Source: Deinococcus radiotolerans (GTDB lineage Bacteria > Deinococcota > Deinococci > Deinococcales > Deinococcaceae). From it: a stretch of DNA of 64,000 nt. Numbering within the stretch: the first letter of the stretch is position 1; each line of letters opens with the position of its first letter. The DNA lies in the NCBI RefSeq assembly GCF_014647435.1, contig NZ_BMPE01000005.1, forward strand, positions 140,520 through 204,519, in the 5' to 3' direction. A program made the translations under genes and the position numbers. This document shows, piece by piece, positions 32,814 to 42,755 of the stretch. Below the pieces are notes generated by a model. The model had not been told where the DNA came from, searched no databases, and saw nothing but the letters and a program-made list of their open reading frames with translations.

Positions 32814-33217
32814 GCACCCACCTGCCGGGACCAGTCCGCGAGGTTGTAGTAGTTCGTGACCCGCGCGATCCGCCCGCCGCGCACCTCGAAGAACGCGCCG
32901 ACCGGCAGCTCGTAGCGCTGGCCACGCGCCTCAGGCAGGCCAGGATCGGTGCGGAGGTACTCGCCGTGAATGACGAACTCCGCGCTGGCGCGCGTGCCAT
33001 CGGGCGTCGTCATGACGACCAGATCGCGGGCCTGCTCGCGGTAGTGGGCGTCCATCTTGGCCAGAAACGCGCGGAAGGCCTCCAGGCCCACCTGGGTATC
33101 GCCCTCATTGATGTCGTGTCGCACGTCCTCCGTCAACAGGGCCAGCATGCCCCCGAAATCGGCGGCATTGAAGGCCGCGTAGTACTGCTCAATCAGGGCG
33201 AGGGTATCGCGGTGCAT
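32810..33217 (-). CDS. SnoaL/ketosteroid-isomerase-like protein (NTF2 fold)
   Basis: The 135-residue protein fits the SnoaL-like NTF2 fold: an N-terminal helix ([21 protein letters not shown]), then [23 protein letters not shown] and a C-terminal strand pair ([20 protein letters not shown]). These small enzymes or binding proteins have varied roles, and none can be named here. TATGGT (complement of 33224-33229) is six bases before the ATG. It is the first gene of a two-gene operon with the GNAT gene. Confidence 0.82.
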   Translation of the reverse strand: MHRDTLALIEQYYAAFNAADFGGMLALLTEDVRHDINEGDTQVGLEAFRAFLAKMDAHYREQARDLVVMTTPDGTRASAEFVIHGEYLRTDPGLPEARGQRYELPVGAFFEVRGGRIARVTNYYNLADWSRQVGA

Positions 33218-33497
33218 GCCTGCACCATACCGCGCAGTCTGCGCGCGGCCCCTCTATGTCCCGCGGTCCGGAAGCGTCTGGTGTCGCTGCACGTGCGGCC
33301 TCTTCATGGGACATTCAGGGAAAAAACAGAGGTTTTTCATGAAAACGCATCACCCTTCAGGCAGTCGTCAGGCCAATCCGGGCCGACTGAAAGAAATTCA
33401 CGCGCTTGACAGCCGGGAATCTGCTACTTTAGGAACACTTTATTCAGCAGTAATCGTGACACCCTGCCCGGGAAGCGGCCCACTGGAGGAACCTCGC
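33218..33497. other. Intergenic promoter region of the unknown three-part gene
   Basis: No gene is seen. The region is AT-richer than its surroundings. It holds TTGACA at 33406-33411 with TA-rich sequence from 33425 on (TACTTTAGG), which makes a possible but poorly spaced promoter, and a short GAAAAA/TTTTTC inverted repeat near 33318-33336. Confidence 0.35.
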
Positions 33498-34781
33498 GTG
33501 AAAGCTCTGCGCTACATCATCACCCGCCCCTGCCTACAGGAAGGCAGCCTGCGCCTCCTCAAGTACCTGGAGGGCACCTTCCCCAGCGCCGGGCCCGTCG
33601 TGCTGGTCGATGATCACGGCCAGGAACACCACGCCCAGGTGGACCTCCAGCGCCGCGCCGTCACCGGGTTGGGCAGCCTGTACCACGCGCAGAACCTCGG
33701 CGTGAACGACGTGCTGATGATCACGCCCCTCACCCCGGGCCGCTTCCAGGTGGACTCCATCGTCAAACCCCACGCGCCCCCACCCGCGCCCCGCCGCGAG
33801 CAGCCCAAAGCGCCGGAAACGCGCCGCGTGGTCGTGGCCACCACGCCCCACGTGCGCGAGGTGCGCCTTCAGGAAGTGCGCGCCCCACTGGCCCTGAGCG
33901 CCGAACCCACCAGCACCCGGGCCGCCCCCTCCGAGCCGACCGCCCCCACTGAACGGCCCACGCCAGAGCCCGCCCCCCGCGTCACCACGCCGGCCCAGGC
34001 TGCCGTCCCGCTCGCCGCGCGCCCTGCCCCCACCAAACCCACCGTGCGGCCCCTGGACGTGCGCTTCGACGCGCCCCGCCAGCCCCAGCCCAGCCCGCCC
34101 CCCGCCCCCATCAGGAGCCGCGACGACGCCGCGCACCTGGCCGAACTGGCCCGCCTGACTGGCTACCGCCTGGAAGACCTGGGCAGCGGCGTGCTGCGCC
34201 TGAACGCCGAACTGGGCGCTCACAGCTACGCCGTGCTGATCGCCACCAGCGAGGCCGCCGTGCGCGCCGACGCCTGGAAGGAACGCGCCGACTACTGCGT
34301 CCTCCTGACCGGCGAGGCCGACCGCGCCGTGAATACCCCCCGCCTGACCCGCGAGGCCCTGGAAGCCCTGACCGAACACGCCCAGCTGGCCCCCCTCACC
34401 CCGGTGGACCTGCGCGGCTATTGGAAGGCCGGCAGCGTGGACCTCGAGGCCGCGGCCAGCGTCGCGGAACTCGTGGGCGCGCACCTCGCGCAGCGCGGCG
34501 CGTTCAGCGCGGTCCTGCTGACCCTGGCGCAGCAGCCCGCGCATTCCCTGGTCAGCGTGCAGCGCCTCGCCGAGCGGCTGGGCAGCGGCGTGAACTACGC
34601 CGAGCTGGGCAGCATCCTCGACACCCTGACCCGCGCGCCCTTCCTGGCCCTGACGCCCCTGCCCGGCGGCCAGTACCTGCTGCGCAGCGGCGTCACCGAC
34701 CTGCTGAGCGAACTGGCCGAATACGCCGAGGGCCTGCGCCGCCGCACCCGCGTCCCCCTGCGCGAAGCCGTGCCCGCCTGA
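33498..34781 (+). CDS. Unknown three-part protein with proline-rich linker
   Basis: The 427-residue protein is not one I recognise. Residues 1-85 form a compact mostly beta domain ([32 protein letters not shown]) resembling DNA-binding beta-barrels only in a general way. Residues ~90-210 are a Pro/Ala/Arg/Thr-rich disordered linker. Residues 215-330 are an alpha/beta domain ([38 protein letters not shown]) with a rhythm like restriction-endonuclease-fold domains, but I cannot place the catalytic residues. The last ~95 residues look like a winged helix. GTG 33498 has GGAGGAA upstream. It precedes mutY. Confidence 0.75.
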   Translation: MKALRYIITRPCLQEGSLRLLKYLEGTFPSAGPVVLVDDHGQEHHAQVDLQRRAVTGLGSLYHAQNLGVNDVLMITPLTPGRFQVDSIVKPHAPPPAPRREQPKAPETRRVVVATTPHVREVRLQEVRAPLALSAEPTSTRAAPSEPTAPTERPTPEPAPRVTTPAQAAVPLAARPAPTKPTVRPLDVRFDAPRQPQPSPPPAPIRSRDDAAHLAELARLTGYRLEDLGSGVLRLNAELGAHSYAVLIATSEAAVRADAWKERADYCVLLTGEADRAVNTPRLTREALEALTEHAQLAPLTPVDLRGYWKAGSVDLEAAASVAELVGAHLAQRGAFSAVLLTLAQQPAHSLVSVQRLAERLGSGVNYAELGSILDTLTRAPFLALTPLPGGQYLLRSGVTDLLSELAEYAEGLRRRTRVPLREAVPA

Positions 34782-34819
34782 CCCGAACCCCGCACACGAT
34801 CCGCCCCGCACCGCGCCCC

Positions 34820-34825
34820 TACACT
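34820..34825 (+). promoter_or_regulatory. Leaderless -10 box (TACACT) of mutY
   Basis: TACACT ends six bases before the GTG start at 34832, with no Shine-Dalgarno sequence. Confidence 0.6.
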
Positions 34826-34831
34826 GGCGCG

Positions 34832-35869
34832 GTGCCTGACTTCACCCCCGCCGAACTGACCCGCGTCCGCTCGGCCCTGCTCGGCTGGTTCGACCGGAAC
34901 GGCCGTGACCTGCCCTGGCGTCACGGCCCCGAAGGGCGCCGCGACCCCTACCGCGCCTGGGTGGCCGAGGTGCTCCTCCAGCAGACACAGGTCGCGCGGG
35001 GCCTGACGTACTACCAGCGCTTCCTGGACAGTTTCCCCACCGTGCACGCCCTGGCCGCCGCGCCCCAGGAGGCCGTGCTGAAAGCCTGGGAGGGCTGCGG
35101 GTACTACGCCCGCGCCCGCAACCTGCACCGCGCCGCGCAGCACGTCGCCGCCCACGGCTACCCGCACGACCACGCGGGCTGGCTGGCCCTGCCCGGCGTG
35201 GGCCCCTACACCGCCGCCGCCCTGAGCAGCCTCACGCAGAACGCCGCGCACGCCGTGAACGACGGCAACGTCCGCCGCGTCCTGGCCCGACTGCACGCCC
35301 ACCCCCAGCCCACGCCCGCCTGGGTGCAGGCCCACGCCGACACCCTGCTGGACCCAGACCGGCCCGGCGCGTGGAACGAAGCGGTCATGGACCTCGGCGC
35401 GACCATCTGCACCCCGAAAGCGCCGCAGTGCCACCGCTGCCCACTGAGCCCCTGGTGCCAGGCCGCCGCGCTGGGCACCCCCACCGCCTACCCCGCCCCG
35501 AAACCCCGCCCGGCCGTGCAGGACCTGCACGCCGTGGCCGTCCTGATCGGCACCCCGGAGCACGCCGCGCTGGAAGAACGCACCGGCACGCTGCTGGGCG
35601 GCCTGATGGGCCTGCCCAGCCAGAGCTTCGACCCCGCCCAGCCCGCCGCGCAGGCGCAGGCCATCGCGGCGCTGTGCAATCGCCTGCACGCCACCCCGGG
35701 CGAGACCCTGGGACAGGTCACGCACGCCATGACCCACCGCCGCGTCACCCTGCACGTCTACCGCGCCACCGGCGGCCCCGCGCCGCAGGACGTCTCCCGC
35801 GCCGCCCTGTCCCGCCTGGACCGCAAGGCCCTGAACCTCATGACGCCCCTCCTGACCCCACCCACCTGA
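34832..35869 (+). CDS. mutY: A/G-specific adenine glycosylase MutY
   Basis: The 345-residue enzyme has the MutY features: [21 protein letters not shown] split with the helix [18 protein letters not shown] containing the catalytic Glu region, the helix-hairpin-helix [12 protein letters not shown] with [13 protein letters not shown] (catalytic Asp), and a four-cysteine iron-sulfur cluster ([17 protein letters not shown]). The C-terminal domain is NUDIX-like. It removes adenine mispaired with 8-oxoguanine. GTG 34832 is preceded by the TACACT box at 34820-34825. Confidence 0.95.
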   Translation: MPDFTPAELTRVRSALLGWFDRNGRDLPWRHGPEGRRDPYRAWVAEVLLQQTQVARGLTYYQRFLDSFPTVHALAAAPQEAVLKAWEGCGYYARARNLHRAAQHVAAHGYPHDHAGWLALPGVGPYTAAALSSLTQNAAHAVNDGNVRRVLARLHAHPQPTPAWVQAHADTLLDPDRPGAWNEAVMDLGATICTPKAPQCHRCPLSPWCQAAALGTPTAYPAPKPRPAVQDLHAVAVLIGTPEHAALEERTGTLLGGLMGLPSQSFDPAQPAAQAQAIAALCNRLHATPGETLGQVTHAMTHRRVTLHVYRATGGPAPQDVSRAALSRLDRKALNLMTPLLTPPT

Positions 35870-35975
35870 CCACCCCCCCAGCCGCGCCGGGAGGCTGTCA
35901 GAATCCTGTGATGACCTGCGCCCTCATGCATCTTTCCGCGGACGCGCGCCTGAACGCACACAGTAGACTGGCCCC

Positions 35976-36809
35976 GTGAAGTCCCTTCCCGCCGCCCAGC
36001 TGGCTCTCCGGACCGTTCAGACCGTCAGGAACACCGTCCGCAGCGCCCTGGTCTGGGGTTACGAGCAGCGGCTCGCCCGCGAGGTCCGCACCCACGGCCG
36101 ACTCCCACAGCACCTGGGCCTGATCCTCGACGGCAACCGCCGCTTCGCCCGCGCCAGCGGCCTGCAACGCGAACTCGGGCACTCCATCGGCGCGGACAAG
36201 GCCCATGAGGTCCTGCACTGGTGCCTGGAACTCGGCATCCCCGCCGCGACCATCTGGGTGCTGTCCACCGACAACCGCAGCCGCGACCCGCAGGAACTCG
36301 CGCACATCCTGTCCCTGCTGGAAAAAGAAGCCCGGGCGCTGGCCACCGACCCCCGCATCCATGCCAACCGCGTCCGCGTCCGCGCCATCGGGCAGCACGG
36401 CGGCTTCCCCCCCCAGGTGCTCGCCGCCCTCCAGGACCTGGAAACCAAAACGGCCCACTACGACGGCATGCGCCTCAACATTGCCGTCGGCTACGGCGGC
36501 CGTGAGGAAATCGTGGACGCCGTCAAAGCCCACCTCCAAGCGCAGGCCAACGCCGGACTCAGCCTGACCGACGCCGCGCAGCACCTGACACCAGACGACA
36601 TCAGCGCCCACCTGTACGCCGCAGACACCCCCGACCCGGACTTCATCATCCGCACCAGCGGCGAGATCCGCCTGTCAGGCTTCATGCTCTGGCAGAGCGT
36701 GTACTCCGAGTACTACTTCTGCGACGTGTACTGGCCCGGCTTCCGCCGCGTGGACTTCCTGCGCGCCCTGCGCGACTACCAGGGCCGCGACCGCCGCTTC
36801 GGCCGCTGA
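35976..36809 (+). CDS. uppS: Isoprenyl transferase (undecaprenyl diphosphate synthase family)
   Basis: The 277-residue protein has the cis-prenyltransferase motifs: HLGLILDGNRRFARASGL (catalytic Asp in DGNRR), the middle motif NIAVGYGGREEIVDA, and the C-terminal PDFIIRTSGEIRLSGFMLWQ with the conserved Arg residues. It would make the C55 carrier for cell-wall sugars, or a shorter chain. The N-terminus carries an extra ~40 residues before the conserved start. TAGACT at 35964-35969 is six bases before the GTG start. Confidence 0.92.
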   Translation: MKSLPAAQLALRTVQTVRNTVRSALVWGYEQRLAREVRTHGRLPQHLGLILDGNRRFARASGLQRELGHSIGADKAHEVLHWCLELGIPAATIWVLSTDNRSRDPQELAHILSLLEKEARALATDPRIHANRVRVRAIGQHGGFPPQVLAALQDLETKTAHYDGMRLNIAVGYGGREEIVDAVKAHLQAQANAGLSLTDAAQHLTPDDISAHLYAADTPDPDFIIRTSGEIRLSGFMLWQSVYSEYYFCDVYWPGFRRVDFLRALRDYQGRDRRFGR

Positions 36810-36999
36810 CCCGCGCCCCACCCGCCGGGGGCCACCCCGCAGCGTCCAGCTGGACAGGCCACGCCGCCACACCACCCGCGAATGTGAAATTTGCCGTAAA
36901 CGACGCGCAATCCTTCACCGCTACCCGCCGCGCCGCCCCGGCGACCCGCGGCAGGCGTCCACACGACCTCCACCCGTCCCGGCCCCGTGTAAGCAGCGC

Positions 37000-37018
37000 G
37001 TAAGAAGCCGCTTCTTAC
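37000..37018. promoter_or_regulatory. 19-base palindrome upstream of the envelope cluster
   Basis: GTAAGAAGC (37000-37008), one central base, and GCTTCTTAC (37010-37018) form a perfect inverted repeat, 58 bases before the first gene of the envelope cluster. The size and symmetry are those of an operator bound by a dimeric regulator. The regulator is unknown. Confidence 0.55.
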
Positions 37019-37075
37019 CGTGAGAACAGTCAAAGAGCGCCACCGCGCCACAGCGCTTTCTGGAAGGAGAAGCAT

Positions 37076-37570
37076 ATGAAACACCTGAAATTCATCCTGA
37101 TCATCAGTGCCGCCGGCGCGGCCGCCGCGCAGACCGCCAGCCCCGTCAGCCTGAACCTCGTCCTGTCCCTCGTCAGCACCGTCAAAGTCAACGGCAAGGC
37201 CACCGAGCAACTCACCGCCAACCCCAAGACCACCCTGCCCGGCGACGTCATCAGCCAGGTCGTCACCGTACGCAACAGCAGCGACAAGACCGTGCGCCAG
37301 TTCCCCGTCACCCTGCCCGTCCCCAAAGACACCCGCTACCTGAACATGGAAAAAGAACTGGACGGCGCCCAGGCGCAGTACTCCATCGACGGCGGCAAGA
37401 CCTTCGCCCCCGCCCCCCTGAAACGCCGCGTGACCGTCACCGAGAACGGCAAGAGCGTCACCCGTGACGTCACCGTGAACCCCAACGAGTACACCACCGT
37501 CCGCTGGACCGTGAGCGAACTCAGCCCGAACGGCACCCTGAAACTCGGCTACCGCGTTCAGGTCAAGTAA
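37076..37570 (+). CDS. Small exported DUF11-like protein
   Basis: The 164-residue product has a signal peptide ending in AAAAQ and one Ig-like domain with the DUF11 rhythm: LPGDVISQVVTVRNSSDKTV, then a strand pair and a C-terminal WTVSELSPNGTLKLGYRVQV. ATG 37076 follows GGAAGGAG. It opens the cluster of surface proteins and lies 58 bases after the 19-base palindrome. Function unknown; being a single domain it may be a minor subunit. Confidence 0.75.
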   Translation: MKHLKFILIISAAGAAAAQTASPVSLNLVLSLVSTVKVNGKATEQLTANPKTTLPGDVISQVVTVRNSSDKTVRQFPVTLPVPKDTRYLNMEKELDGAQAQYSIDGGKTFAPAPLKRRVTVTENGKSVTRDVTVNPNEYTTVRWTVSELSPNGTLKLGYRVQVK

Positions 37571-37656
37571 CCCCACCCCACCCGGGACGTCCAGGGGCAC
37601 GCGCGCCTGAACGCCTTACCCCCTGCCGCCCCGCCAACCGCTCACGGAGGAGTTCA

Positions 37657-39852
37657 ATGAAAACCACCCACCTGTTCACGCTCATGGCCGCACTGGCCGC
37701 CGGCACGGCCGCCGCTCAGGCCACTGTCAGCCGCACCGGCAACCTCACCAACGCGGGCGTAACCATCACCAACACCGCCTCCGCCACCTTCCAGGACCCC
37801 TCCAACACCAGCAACACCCTGAGCGCCAGCTCCAACACCGTGAGCACCACCGTACTGCCCAAGTACGGCTTCAACATCACCTACCCCGCCGGCGGCGACA
37901 GCGACGCCACCGACACCACCGCCAACGCCCCCGCCACCCACCAGCGCACCAACGTCGTGCCGGGCACCCGCGTGGTCTTCCCGTACGTGGCAGTCAACAA
38001 CGGCAACGCCGCGCAGGACATCACCTTGAGCTCCGACAGCACCAGCGGCGTCAGCAACGTCCTGTACTTCCTGACCAACCCCGACACCAACGGCGACGGC
38101 ATCGTGAGCAACGCGGAACTGGCGGCCGCCACCGCCGTCACGACCATCACCCTGCCCGTCCAGGGCGACGATCCCGCCACCGGGACAGTCGAGACCAACT
38201 CAGGCATCGTGAGCTTCTACCAGGTCTACACTGCCACCGGACTCGCCGACGTGGTCGTCGGGGCCACACCCATCGCCACCGGCCAAGTCTGGAGCGGCAC
38301 CGCCAACGTGAGCGCCACCGAACAGAAGGATCCCGCCACCCCCGCGTACGACGACCTGTGGTGGCAGTACAACAGCGCCAAGATCATCAAGGTGCAGCTG
38401 ACCAATGATCCCAGCAACCCCGGGACCACCAAAGTTACCCTGCCCCCCACCGGCAGCACCCCCGTCCCCGGCTACACCTCCGGCACCACGCCGATCGCGG
38501 TGTCCGGCGACGAGCAGAGCGCCTACCCCAAAGCGGACGCCGACACCAACCCTGACTCCGTCGTCTTCACCAACGTCATCAGCAACGGCGCGGCCGTCGC
38601 CGACCCGGTGACCCTGAGCGTCGTGCCCCGCACCACCTTCCCCGTAACCGGCTTCAGCCAGACCGTCACCGCGACCGCCACCCCTGGCGTGTACACCGTC
38701 ACGCAGACCAACCCGGACGGCAGCACCACCACCGCCACCGTGACCCTCAGCGCGACGAGCGTGACCGTTCCCGCCACTGGCAGCAGCACCTACACCGTCA
38801 CCGTCACCTACCCCGACCAAGACACCGCCAACCCCTACCCCGTGTACGTGTCCGTGGGCGCCGAATCGGGCAACGACACCGACACCACCGTCGACGACAC
38901 CACCTTCGACACCATCTACCCGCCCGCGCTGCAGTTCAGGGACAAGGTCACCGACGCGGCCGTGCAGGCCGGCACCGCTGGCAACCCCGCCGTCTTCCCG
39001 ATGGTGGTCGCCAACACCGGCGAGTACGCCGACACCTACACCCTCTCGGGCTACACCGTGGTGAAACTGCTCGACGGCAGCCAGGCCATCGTGCCCATCA
39101 ACTACAGCGGCACGGGCGTCACCCAGACCGGCACCCGCTCGGTCACGGACGCCGGAACCGGCCTGACCGCCACCATCCCCGTGTACACCACGGGCGCCAT
39201 CAGCGCCAACGGCACCCTGGACGTCAACGCCTCCGTGACGCTGCCCGCGAACGTCAGCTACACCACCGGCACCAGCGGCTACCTCCTCAACCAGAGCGTC
39301 ACCTCGGTGTACAGCGGCATCACGGCCACCGACACCAACGACAAGATCACCGTGGCCCTGAACGGCGCGCTGGCTGTCGCGAAGTTCACGAAGACCGCCA
39401 CCAGCTACGCGACCGGCAGCGAGTACGTCCTGAACGGCACCGCCAGCACCGGCACCAGCAGTGATCCCCGCTCCGTGGCCAACCCCGCCGACTACAGCGC
39501 GGTGAACACCACCAGCTACGCGCCCGGCGTCACGTACAGCTACAAGATCATCGGCAAGAACACCTACAACACCCGCATCGAGAAGTTCTACCTGACCGAC
39601 GCGCTGAACACCAACCTGAACTTCGTGAGCCTGACCGGCACCGTGACCGGCAACACCCTGGTCGGCGGCACCGACACCAGCGGCACGACCGTCATCTACA
39701 GCACCGACGGCAACACCTGGACCACCACCGCCCCCACCAGCGGCACCAGCGTCTACGTGGCCGTGGATGACCCCACCCAGACGGGCAACCAGCCCGGCAG
39801 CCTGGATCCCAGCGCCACGCTGGACATGACCATCACCGTCAACATCAAGTAA
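37657..39852 (+). CDS. Large exported DUF11-repeat protein with EF-hand-like loop
   Basis: The 731-residue protein has a signal peptide (cleavage after AAAQA near 22) and is almost wholly beta-rich, Thr/Ser/Asn/Asp-rich, with several DUF11/Ig-like units (FPYVAVNNGNAAQDITLSSD, FPMVVANTGEYADTYTLSGY, YSYKIIGKNTYNTRIEKFYL). A canonical EF-hand loop, DTNGDGIVSNAE, lies at residues 143-154. There is no transmembrane anchor or sorting signal. ATG 37657 has GGAGGAG upstream. The low Lys/Cys, repetitive character is that of S-layer or other surface-layer proteins. Confidence 0.85.
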   Translation: MKTTHLFTLMAALAAGTAAAQATVSRTGNLTNAGVTITNTASATFQDPSNTSNTLSASSNTVSTTVLPKYGFNITYPAGGDSDATDTTANAPATHQRTNVVPGTRVVFPYVAVNNGNAAQDITLSSDSTSGVSNVLYFLTNPDTNGDGIVSNAELAAATAVTTITLPVQGDDPATGTVETNSGIVSFYQVYTATGLADVVVGATPIATGQVWSGTANVSATEQKDPATPAYDDLWWQYNSAKIIKVQLTNDPSNPGTTKVTLPPTGSTPVPGYTSGTTPIAVSGDEQSAYPKADADTNPDSVVFTNVISNGAAVADPVTLSVVPRTTFPVTGFSQTVTATATPGVYTVTQTNPDGSTTTATVTLSATSVTVPATGSSTYTVTVTYPDQDTANPYPVYVSVGAESGNDTDTTVDDTTFDTIYPPALQFRDKVTDAAVQAGTAGNPAVFPMVVANTGEYADTYTLSGYTVVKLLDGSQAIVPINYSGTGVTQTGTRSVTDAGTGLTATIPVYTTGAISANGTLDVNASVTLPANVSYTTGTSGYLLNQSVTSVYSGITATDTNDKITVALNGALAVAKFTKTATSYATGSEYVLNGTASTGTSSDPRSVANPADYSAVNTTSYAPGVTYSYKIIGKNTYNTRIEKFYLTDALNTNLNFVSLTGTVTGNTLVGGTDTSGTTVIYSTDGNTWTTTAPTSGTSVYVAVDDPTQTGNQPGSLDPSATLDMTITVNIK

Positions 39853-39860
39853 GTTCTAAC

Positions 39861-39894
39861 CGGGCGTGCCCTGCACTGGCGTGGGGCACGCCCG
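39861..39894 (+). terminator. Hairpin between the first and second large envelope genes
   Basis: CGGGCGTGCCC (39861-39871) pairs with GGGCACGCCCG (39884-39894), nine bases after the stop at 39852. No U tract; it may attenuate the operon. Confidence 0.65.
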
Positions 39895-39987
39895 TTCACA
39901 ACACAGAAGCAACTTTGAATTTTCGCACATTTCAGTGCGCCGCCCCACTCCTACCGCACCCTTGGTGCGCCCACCGAGGAGCCCACC

Positions 39988-42753
39988 GTGAACCGTTCCA
40001 CTTCCCTGGCCCTGACTGCCCTGCTGTTCGCCGGTTCGGCCGCGCAGGCCCTGACCCCCGCCGGCACCGTCATCCTGAACCAGGCGCAGGCGGAATTCCT
40101 GCCGCCCGACGCGGGCAGCACTGTTCAGGTTCAGTCGAACGAGGTGCGGACGGTCGTGCAGGCCGTCTGCTCGGTCAGCGTTACGCCTGATGGAACGGTC
40201 ACGCAACCCGATCAGAGCGCTTCCGTTCTGCCTGGTGAGCAGGCTGTCTTCACCTACACGGTTGTGAATACCGGGAACGCGCGGTTCACCTTCCCGGTGG
40301 GTGCGCAGGCCGAAACGGGCAGCACCGTGAGCCCCACGCTGCGCGTCGTGAACGACCTGAACGGCAACGGGCAGGTCGACACGAATGAGCCGGACGTGAC
40401 GGACGTGACCCTGGACGCTGATCAGCAGGCGCGGGTGCTGCTGGTCGCGCAGGCCGGCGCGGCCGGGAATGCGTTCGTGAACCTCACGGCGTCCTGCGCG
40501 GGCGGCGTGAACGCGGACACCAATAATGTCAGCGTGCTCCGGGTCGGCCCGCCCCCCGTGCTGGGCGTCCGGAAGACCTTCACGCCTGCCCTGGTCCGGC
40601 CGGGCACCGAGACGACCGTGAATGTCACCACCAGCAACTCCGGTCAGGGTGAGAGCCGCGAGGTGATCCTGACCGACCTGCTGACCGATCAGATTGCGCG
40701 CGGTCTGAGCTTCGTGCCCGGCAGCGCCCAGACGAACGTGGGGACGCTGGAGTACACCCAGGACGGCACCACCTGGACGACGGCCGAGGTGAGTCCTGTG
40801 CGTGGCGTGCGCGTTCGCGTGCCCAGCCTCGCCCCCGGCGCGAGCGTGCAACTTCAGTTCCGGATGCTGGCCACGCCCTCCGCGGAAGGGCAGCAGTTCG
40901 TGAACACCGCCACCGCCCGCACCGGTCAGGACCAGAGCAGTGGCAGCGCCACCGCCGACGTCCGCTACCAGCCCGCCGTGGCCATCGGTCCCGCCGGGAA
41001 CCCCGAGGCGCCCGAGGGCAGCCCAGCCGACCGCCAGAGCACCACCTTCGCGGTGGCCGGTCAGCTCGTGTGCTTCGATCACACCGCCAAGAACACCGGG
41101 GACGTGCAGGACAGCTACCGCGTGACCGTCACGTACCCCCAGGGCGCGGCCGCCGCCACGCTGCTCGGCGAGAACGGCCAGCCTCTCGTGCAGCCCCTGA
41201 TCCTGGCGCCCGGTCAGACGGCCGCCGTGCGCGTCTGCTACGACGCGCAGCCCGGCGCGCTGGACGCCCTGATCACCATTCAGGGCGACCGCGGCACCAG
41301 CAATGCCACCCACGATCTGATCGGCACGGTGCAGAGCGGCCTGCCGGAACTGCGCAAGACCTACGCGGCCGTCAGTGGCGCCACCCGGCAGCCCATCCCC
41401 GTGGGCGGCACGGTCGCTGTGGGTGACACGATCACGTACACCCTCTCGGTCCGCAACCCCTTCGACCACCCGGTCACGAACGTGGTGATCACCGACCTCA
41501 TCCCGGCACACCTGGACGCCCAGAGCATCAGTGACGGGGGCGTGATCAGCGGGCAGCCCGGCGCGCAGACCGCGCAGTGGACGCTGGGGACCCTGGCGCC
41601 CGGCGAGACCCGCGCGGTCACGGTGACCACGCTCGTCTCGGCGCGCGCCGTGGACGGCGAGGCGCTGCTGAACACCTTCAGCATGGTCAGCACCGAGTTG
41701 CCCCGGGCGCTCGCCAGCAATCAGGTGCAGACGCCCGTCTGGAGTGCCCGCCTGCTGATCAGCAAGCAGGTCAGCGCTGCGGAAGCCACCTACGGCGACA
41801 AGCTCACGTACACCCTGGTCATCAGGAACGAGTCCGCGACCACCAGCATTGATGACGCCATCATCACCGACACCCCGGCCAGCGGCCTGGAGTACGTGCC
41901 GGGCACCAGCACCCTGGACGGCCAGCCCCTGGCTGATCCGGTCATCCTGGACGGCGTCCTGAAGTGGACGGTTCCGACCATCGGCCCCAGCCGCAGCATC
42001 CGCATCGGGTACCAGACGCGCGTAACGCCCGCCGCGACCGGCGAACTCGTGAACACCGCCGTCGTGACCGGCCAGGGCGCCGGCGGGCAGGCCCAGGCGA
42101 TCGCCAGCAACGTCGCGACCGCCACCACGAAACTCAACCCGCTGAAGTTCGCGCCGCTGGCGGACATTCTGGGCACCGTGTTCGTGGACCGCAACCGCAA
42201 CGGCCTGTTCGACCCGCTGCTGGACCAGCCGGTCCCGCGCGCCCGCATCCTGCTGGCCGGCGGCCGCGAGGCCCTCACCGACGCGCGCGGCCGCTACTCG
42301 TTCCCGAACGTGGCGCTGGGCACGCAGGCGCTGCGCCTGGACTCCAACACCACGCCCTACCCGCCCCTGAACGTCGCGCAGGACGGCGGCCTGAGCGGCA
42401 CGCGCACGGTGTTCGTGCGCGGCCTGACCAGCGTGGACTTCCCGCTCGCGCCGCTGGGCGGCCAGATCGACGCGCTGCGCCGCACCACCCTGACCATGGG
42501 GGACGTGACACTCGAAAAGGCCGTGTACATCGTGGACGGCGGGTACGTGGTCACGCTGCGCCTGCGCACGCCCCGCCGCCTGGAGGACGTGACCCTCACC
42601 GACCCGCTGCCGCAGGGCGCGGTTCTGAAAGAAGGTAGAAATATTCACGTCGGTACCGTGGAGGCAGGTGACCTGAACCTCACCTACCGCTTCGACTGGA
42701 CGGGCGAGCCTCGGGCCGCCACCACCGATCCAGATCTGAGCTGGAGGTACTGA
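39988..42753 (+). CDS. Exported DUF11-repeat protein with EF-hand-like loop and SdrD/Cna-B-like domain
   Basis: The 921-residue protein has a signal peptide (cleavage after AAQA near 25), five or more DUF11 repeats with the pattern TxVNTGNxxxxF or VTNxG (for example [51 protein letters not shown]), an EF-hand-like loop [12 protein letters not shown] at 123-134, and near residues 720-790 an SdrD/Cna-B-like domain beginning [20 protein letters not shown]. The C-terminus is another DUF11-type unit. GTG 39988 has GAGGAG upstream. It ends two bases before the next gene. Confidence 0.88.
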   Translation: MNRSTSLALTALLFAGSAAQALTPAGTVILNQAQAEFLPPDAGSTVQVQSNEVRTVVQAVCSVSVTPDGTVTQPDQSASVLPGEQAVFTYTVVNTGNARFTFPVGAQAETGSTVSPTLRVVNDLNGNGQVDTNEPDVTDVTLDADQQARVLLVAQAGAAGNAFVNLTASCAGGVNADTNNVSVLRVGPPPVLGVRKTFTPALVRPGTETTVNVTTSNSGQGESREVILTDLLTDQIARGLSFVPGSAQTNVGTLEYTQDGTTWTTAEVSPVRGVRVRVPSLAPGASVQLQFRMLATPSAEGQQFVNTATARTGQDQSSGSATADVRYQPAVAIGPAGNPEAPEGSPADRQSTTFAVAGQLVCFDHTAKNTGDVQDSYRVTVTYPQGAAAATLLGENGQPLVQPLILAPGQTAAVRVCYDAQPGALDALITIQGDRGTSNATHDLIGTVQSGLPELRKTYAAVSGATRQPIPVGGTVAVGDTITYTLSVRNPFDHPVTNVVITDLIPAHLDAQSISDGGVISGQPGAQTAQWTLGTLAPGETRAVTVTTLVSARAVDGEALLNTFSMVSTELPRALASNQVQTPVWSARLLISKQVSAAEATYGDKLTYTLVIRNESATTSIDDAIITDTPASGLEYVPGTSTLDGQPLADPVILDGVLKWTVPTIGPSRSIRIGYQTRVTPAATGELVNTAVVTGQGAGGQAQAIASNVATATTKLNPLKFAPLADILGTVFVDRNRNGLFDPLLDQPVPRARILLAGGREALTDARGRYSFPNVALGTQALRLDSNTTPYPPLNVAQDGGLSGTRTVFVRGLTSVDFPLAPLGGQIDALRRTTLTMGDVTLEKAVYIVDGGYVVTLRLRTPRRLEDVTLTDPLPQGAVLKEGRNIHVGTVEAGDLNLTYRFDWTGEPRAATTDPDLSWRY

Positions 42754-42755
42754 AC

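Noticed and set aside
33406..33433. TTGACA at 33406 as a full promoter with a nearby TA-rich -10
   Set aside because: The only good -10 candidate (TACTTT) is 13 bases away, too close; kept only as a weak possibility in the intergenic entry.
39856..42648. 930-codon open frame on the minus strand opposite the 921-residue envelope gene
   Set aside because: It is antisense to a clear exported protein, its translation is Arg/Gly/Val/Ala-rich with no domain, and long antisense frames are expected when third positions are G or C.
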